NCBI RefSeq assembly: GCF_003846175.1
Contig: NZ_ML123049.1
Location: 426,792-490,791 of the forward strand
From: Streptomyces sp. ADI95-17
GTDB lineage: Bacteria > Actinomycetota > Actinomycetes > Streptomycetales > Streptomycetaceae
Direction of reading: 5' to 3'
DNA length: 64,000 bases
Position 1 is the stretch's first letter; each line of letters opens with the position of its first letter. Both the position numbers and the translations under genes were made by a program. Shown piece by piece: positions 60,526 to 64,000 of this stretch. A model generated the notes under the pieces. It had not been told where the DNA came from. It made no database searches and was given only the letters and a program-made list of their open reading frames with translations.

Positions 60526-61361
60526 GCATGCGCACCGGCAGAGCCGCACGCGCCGGACAGTACGCCGCACTGCTCGGCTACCTCGTCTTCTTGGCGTTCC
60601 CGTTCCTGTGGCTGGTCTCCACCGCCTTCAAACCGGCCCGCGAACTGGGCTCCCTGCACCCCACCTGGATCCCCGAGAACCCGACGCTCGACAACTTCCG
60701 CACCGCGTTCGACGAACAGCCGCTGCTCCAGGCCGCAGCCAACTCGCTGATCGCCGCGCTCTGCGCCGCCTTCATCGCGGTCCTCGTCGCCACGCCCATG
60801 GCCTACGTGATGGCCCGCCGCCGCTCCCGGCTCTCGACGGCGGCCACCGGGTGGGTGGTGATCAGCCAGGCGTTCCCGCTCGTCCTGCTGATCATCCCGC
60901 TCTTCCTGATCCTGAAGAACCTCCATCTGATCAACACCCTGTGGGGGCTGATCATGGTGTACGTCGTCTGGGCGCTGCCCTTCGCGCTCTGGATGCTGGT
61001 CGGCTACGTACGGGCCGTGCCCGCGGAGCTGGAGGAGGCCGCCTCGGTCGACGGGGCGGGACGGCTGCGGACGCTCGTCTCGGTCACCGCCCCCCTGCTG
61101 GCCCCCGGCATCGTCGCCACCGCGCTCTTCGCCTTCATCACCGCGTGGAACGAGCTCTTCTTCGCGCTCGTCCTGCTCAAGACACCGGAGAAGCAGACCT
61201 TGCCGGTCGTACTGACCCACTTCATCGGCGCGGAGGGCGCGGCCGACCTCGGGCCGCTCGCCGCCGCCGCCTTCCTCGCCACCCTGCCCTCGCTGGTCAT
61301 CTTCGCGATCATCCAGCGGCGGATCACGGGCGGCATGCTGGCCGGGGCGGTGAAGAACTGA
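60522..61361 (+). CDS. Carbohydrate ABC transporter permease (MalG type)
   Basis: 279 residues from ATG 60522, overlapping the previous stop by four bases (ATGA). Six spans, EAA loop EEAASVDGAGRLRTLVSVTAPLLAP near residue 175. It pairs with the MalF-type permease to form the channel. The substrate is probably an oligosaccharide. Confidence 0.95.
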   Translation: MSMRTGRAARAGQYAALLGYLVFLAFPFLWLVSTAFKPARELGSLHPTWIPENPTLDNFRTAFDEQPLLQAAANSLIAALCAAFIAVLVATPMAYVMARRRSRLSTAATGWVVISQAFPLVLLIIPLFLILKNLHLINTLWGLIMVYVVWALPFALWMLVGYVRAVPAELEEAASVDGAGRLRTLVSVTAPLLAPGIVATALFAFITAWNELFFALVLLKTPEKQTLPVVLTHFIGAEGAADLGPLAAAAFLATLPSLVIFAIIQRRITGGMLAGAVKN

Positions 61362-62659
61362 TGCGGGCATCCCTGCGGCGGACGGCCGCCGCGGCGGCCA
61401 CCGCACTCGCCCTGCTGCTCACCGGCTGCGCGGGGACGGACGACGGCGGTGGCGACAGCGGGCGGATCGAGCTCAGCTTCCAGTCGCTGGCCTGGCAGAA
61501 GGAGTCCGTCGACGCCAACAAGCAGCTGGTGAAGGAGTGGAACGAGGCCCATCCGGACATCCATGTCACCTACATCCCGGGCAGTTGGGACACCGTCCAC
61601 GACCAGCTGCTCACCGCCTTCGAGGGCGACGAGGCGCCGGACATCATCCATGACGCCTCCGACGACCTGGCCGACTTCGCGTACGGCGGCTACCTGGCCG
61701 ATCTGCGGACGCTCCTCCCCGACCGGCTGACCTCGGACATCCCGCGGCAGAGCTGGTCCACCACCACCTTCGGCGACGGCGTCTACGGAGTGCCGTTCCT
61801 CCAGGAGCCGCGCGTCCTGATCGCCAACACCAGGATCCTCGCGGCGTCCGGGGTCCGGATCCCGACGCCCGAACACCCCTGGAGCTGGCCCGAGTTCCGG
61901 CAGGTCACCCGGGAACTGACGGGCAAGGGGCGCTACGGCATCGCCTGGCCGCTCAAGGAACCGGTCTCCGTCACGCTGAACCTGGGGCTCTCCGCCGGCG
62001 GCAAGCTCTTCCACCGCGCCGCCGACGGCAAGGTGACCATCCGCGCGGGCGAGGGCGACCGGATCGTCCCCGACACCATCCACGACCAGGTCAACACCGA
62101 CCACAGCGCCGCGCGCACCGCGCTCGGCATGGGCGGCTCCGACACCCTTCCCGGGTTCTTCGGCGGCAAGTACGCGATGGTTCCGCTGGGCTTCTCCTAC
62201 CGTCAGCAGGTGGTCGAGCAGGCCCCCGAGGGCTTCGAGTGGACGGTCCTGCCGGCTCCCGCGGGCAGCGCGGGCCTCGCCCAGGGGGTCAGTCCGCAGA
62301 CCCTGTCCCTCTCGGAGGCCAGCCCGCACAAGAAGGAAGCCGCGCAGTTCATCGACTTCCTGCTGCGGCCGCCGAACATGGTGCGGCTGGCCAAGGGGGA
62401 CTGGATGCTCCCGACCGGCACCGCGGCGCTCGCCGACCCGTCCCTGCACACCGCCGAGAACGGCTGGGCGACCGGTGTGGCCGTCGCGAAGACGCTCCGC
62501 CCGGCGCCCGCCCAGTCGGTGCGCGGCTACCCGGAGTGGAAGGACAAGGTCGCCACGCCCGCCCTCCAGGAGTACTACAGCGGGGCCATCGGGGGTGACG
62601 AGCTGAGGAAGCGTCTGGTCGACGACGGGAACCGGGTCCTGGCCCGCTACCAGCGCTGA
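61361..62659 (+). CDS. Sugar ABC transporter substrate-binding lipoprotein
   Basis: 432 residues from ATG 61361, overlapping the permease stop by one base (TGATG). Signal peptide with lipobox LLTGC at about 19-23, so it is lipid-anchored outside. The rest is an SBP family 1 fold (WNEAHPDIHVTYIPGSWDTVHDQLLTAFEGDEAPDII). It captures the sugar for the two permeases encoded upstream. Ligand not predictable; no LacI-type regulator is adjacent, which is unusual for Streptomyces sugar operons. Confidence 0.94.
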   Translation: MRASLRRTAAAAATALALLLTGCAGTDDGGGDSGRIELSFQSLAWQKESVDANKQLVKEWNEAHPDIHVTYIPGSWDTVHDQLLTAFEGDEAPDIIHDASDDLADFAYGGYLADLRTLLPDRLTSDIPRQSWSTTTFGDGVYGVPFLQEPRVLIANTRILAASGVRIPTPEHPWSWPEFRQVTRELTGKGRYGIAWPLKEPVSVTLNLGLSAGGKLFHRAADGKVTIRAGEGDRIVPDTIHDQVNTDHSAARTALGMGGSDTLPGFFGGKYAMVPLGFSYRQQVVEQAPEGFEWTVLPAPAGSAGLAQGVSPQTLSLSEASPHKKEAAQFIDFLLRPPNMVRLAKGDWMLPTGTAALADPSLHTAENGWATGVAVAKTLRPAPAQSVRGYPEWKDKVATPALQEYYSGAIGGDELRKRLVDDGNRVLARYQR

Positions 62660-62688
62660 GGCATCCCGCCCCGAAGCGCACCCCGCCC

Positions 62689-62726
62689 CGAAGCACTCCC
62701 CGCCGACGTCGGCGGGGAGTGCTTCG
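62689..62726 (+). terminator. Terminator of the sugar ABC operon (38-bp perfect palindrome)
   Basis: Each 19-base arm (62689-62707 and 62708-62726, arm begins CGAAGCACTCCCC) pairs perfectly with no separate loop. It begins 30 bases after the binding-protein stop. Two imperfect CCGCCCCGAAGC copies precede it, again a short post-stop duplication. Confidence 0.9.
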
Positions 62727-63203
62727 TGCTTCCCGCCGATTCGGTTTCATGGGCCAAGCGGTACTCGGCCGGGTCGGACCAACGATTACCGACCGGTACG
62801 TTTCTTTCTGTGAGTAACCGAAAGTGTCCGGGAAATAGCTCGCAGGCGTCGGTCCGGATTACCTGCATTCTTCGACGTCGGCGATTCAGACATTCAACGG
62901 CCTGAATCAGCCTCTTCAGGCCCTTGTGCTCGCGTGTCCCGTACGGGTATAGAGTGCACGTCCTCCCTGGTGACCTGGCGTTCCGTCAGGAACCCTCGTA
63001 CCGGCGGGATGTTGCCGAAAACTGAACGCTCTGCCGCTTTCCGAGGGAAAGAGGTCATTGACAATTCGTTTCGTACTGAGCTTCACTCCTTTCGGCGGTG
63101 AGCGGCACTGAATTCCCTGTCAGAGGCAGGGTGTTGGTGTCACGAACGGCTCAAGTCATGCCCGTCGGAATGCAAATTCAGAGTAAAAGATGGAGGTGCT
63201 GTT
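62727..63203 (+). promoter_or_regulatory. Long leader/promoter region of the AWYHWY peptide gene
   Basis: About 480 bases without a gene and visibly more AT-rich than the surroundings. A candidate promoter is TTGTGC (62924-62929), 18 bases, TATAGA (62948-62953). Just upstream lies an inverted repeat, GGCCTGAA (62899-62906) with TTCAGGCC (62915-62922), suitable as an operator or upstream hairpin. A second -35-like TTGACA is at 63058-63063 without an evident -10. If the first promoter is used, the transcript has a leader of about 245 bases. Confidence 0.4.
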
Positions 63204-63284
63204 ATGAAGTTCCTTTTCTTGCTCAAGGACAAGATGACGCCGGAGAAGAGCCTGAAGGCGTACGCCTGGTACCACTGGTACTAG
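63204..63284 (+). CDS. Atropopeptide-type RiPP precursor (core AWYHWY)
   Basis: 26 residues from ATG 63204 with GGAGG (63192-63196) 7 bases upstream. Residues 1-20 form a leader that starts MKFLFLLKDK and has KSLK at 15-18; residues 21-26, AWYHWY, form the putative core at the extreme C-terminus. Tryptorubin A, founder of the atropopeptides, is built on AWYIWY and cross-linked by one P450, so this would be a variant with His for Ile at core position 4. A P450-like gene starts 115 bases downstream. Known: aromatic-rich C-terminal core plus adjacent P450. Inferred: His variant, leader cut after Tyr20, aryl cross-links. Too short for default gene callers. Confidence 0.8.
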   Translation: MKFLFLLKDKMTPEKSLKAYAWYHWY

Positions 63285-63398
63285 GCCGACAGGCGGTCCT
63301 TCGTTCCGAGGGACACGGTCAGTCGATTCGGGCCCGTGTCCGGCCAGGCCTCATCGGCCCGCCGGGCGCGGGCCCTTCCCGCTTCTTGGAGACCACCG

Positions 63399-64000
63399 AT
63401 GTACATGTCCGGTACCGGCAGCCGCGCCCGGGACGTCGTCTTCGCGCCGAGACTCCAGGCGCTCCTGAGAGATCACCGGGGCGAGGACGTCTTCCGCCTC
63501 GACCCCGGCACCGTCGGTGTGGCCGGGGCCGAGCTGACCGACCGGATCCTCGCCGCCAGGCCGGCCACCGAGGTCGAGCGCCCCACGTTCAAGCCCCTGC
63601 ACGGGCGGTCCATCCCGCGCACCGAGGCGTCCACGGTCATGCAGGCCATCGGCCGGGACGTCCGGACGGCACTGAAGAAGCCTGTCGGGGCGGTCGACCT
63701 CTCCGGTGAATGGCCGCATGTGGGCCATGTGTTCCTGCGCGATCTGGTGCTGGAGGGCGACCCGTACCGGCTGCGCATCCTCATGGACCGCGCGCTGGAG
63801 CTGACGCCCAAACTCACCTGGACGGTCATCGCCGCGGGGGCGGCGCTGCCCGGCCGGCTCCGCCCCGGCGCATCCGTCTCCGCCATCGCGGGGCTGACCG
63901 CCGAGGCCGGGAGCTACAGCGACCGCCGCTACGCGATGGGGCTCTACCGGCGGGCGGCGGCCCCGGTCTGCTTCACCGTCTCGACGCTCGTCGCCAACGC
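63399..64000 (+). CDS. Cytochrome P450-like enzyme, partial (3' end outside window)
   Basis: 200 residues visible from ATG 63399 (GGAG 7 bases upstream; ATG 63405 is an alternative). No recognised haem motif is reached before the window ends. The visible part, a globular alpha-rich N-terminus with RSIPRTEASTVMQAIGRDVR around 72-92 and a helix RAAAPVCFTVSTLVAN at about 184-199, is compatible with the atropopeptide/biarylitide P450 type. Directly after the precursor gene, in the same direction, it is the expected modifying enzyme making C-C or C-N bonds between Trp and Tyr side chains. Assignment rests on context as much as on sequence. Confidence 0.6.
   Translation, partial: MYMSGTGSRARDVVFAPRLQALLRDHRGEDVFRLDPGTVGVAGAELTDRILAARPATEVERPTFKPLHGRSIPRTEASTVMQAIGRDVRTALKKPVGAVDLSGEWPHVGHVFLRDLVLEGDPYRLRILMDRALELTPKLTWTVIAAGAALPGRLRPGASVSAIAGLTAEAGSYSDRRYAMGLYRRAAAPVCFTVSTLVAN

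Noticed and set aside
62647..62868. A 73-codon leftward frame between the sugar operon and the RiPP gene
   Set aside because: It runs through the terminator palindrome, has no ribosome binding site and no hydrophobic or conserved segments.
63098..63709. A 203-codon rightward frame covering the precursor and the P450 start
   Set aside because: It reads both real genes in the wrong register; the AWYHWY gene and P450 start each have proper ribosome binding sites in another frame.

Overview
The window is chromosomal DNA from a Streptomyces-like actinomycete. It has very high GC, strong G/C third-position bias, frequent GTG starts, AGGAGG-type ribosome binding sites, Tat and lipobox signals, and actinomycete-typical families (DUF1648, DUF1707-FHA, SAV2148-like HEPN, kinase/substrate-binding fusions, GAP1-type proteins). 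No rRNA, tRNA, insertion sequence, integrase or CRISPR array was recognised.

Layout. 1-7.5 kb is mostly housekeeping: a truncated FAD oxidoreductase, a Tat-exported PhoX-like protein, an OsmC peroxiredoxin, ZapE, a RibD-like reductase, murC and msrB. 7.5-11.5 kb is a YtrA-like GntR regulator divergent from a three-gene ABC exporter operon, followed by a DUF1648 membrane protein. 11.5-17.8 kb is accessory: a Cys-rich protein, an orphan GAP1-type protein, a small secreted protein, a regulator, and an exported protein of seven 37-residue repeats followed by a TGTGACATG-rich tract. 17.9-22.6 kb holds a cellulose-synthase-like glycosyltransferase and a triple fusion (acyltransferase-3, SGNH, GH16), probably an exopolysaccharide synthesis, acylation and trimming pair. 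22.9-28.8 kb has a GNAT, a lipoprotein and two tandem receptor-like Ser/Thr kinases carrying extracellular substrate-binding domains. 29-32.3 kb is threonine catabolism (tdh-kbl) and a LysR. 32.4-38.7 kb is an FtsX-type ABC transporter divergent from a two-component system, next to a lactococcin-972-like secreted peptide.

39-56 kb is carbohydrate-centred: an M24 peptidase, treZ, GH1 and GH29 glycosidases, two GNAT paralogues, a DUF1707-FHA protein, a stand-alone lipoamide dehydrogenase with a divergent LysR, a degenerate P450-like gene carrying an in-frame 30-bp repeat array, and glgX-treY. With TreY and TreZ the strain should convert alpha-glucan to trehalose. 56-62.7 kb has a HEPN-domain protein, a DEDDh exonuclease, an aminoglycoside-phosphotransferase-fold protein and a complete sugar ABC importer lacking its ATPase, closed by a 38-bp palindromic terminator.

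The most exciting item is at the right edge. A 26-codon gene (63204-63284) encodes a peptide ending AWYHWY, followed by a truncated gene that looks like a cytochrome P450. This matches the minimal architecture of the atropopeptide (tryptorubin) RiPP family, whose founding member derives from AWYIWY. A second genome-level pattern is that at least five genes here have short tandem duplications that include their own stop codon.
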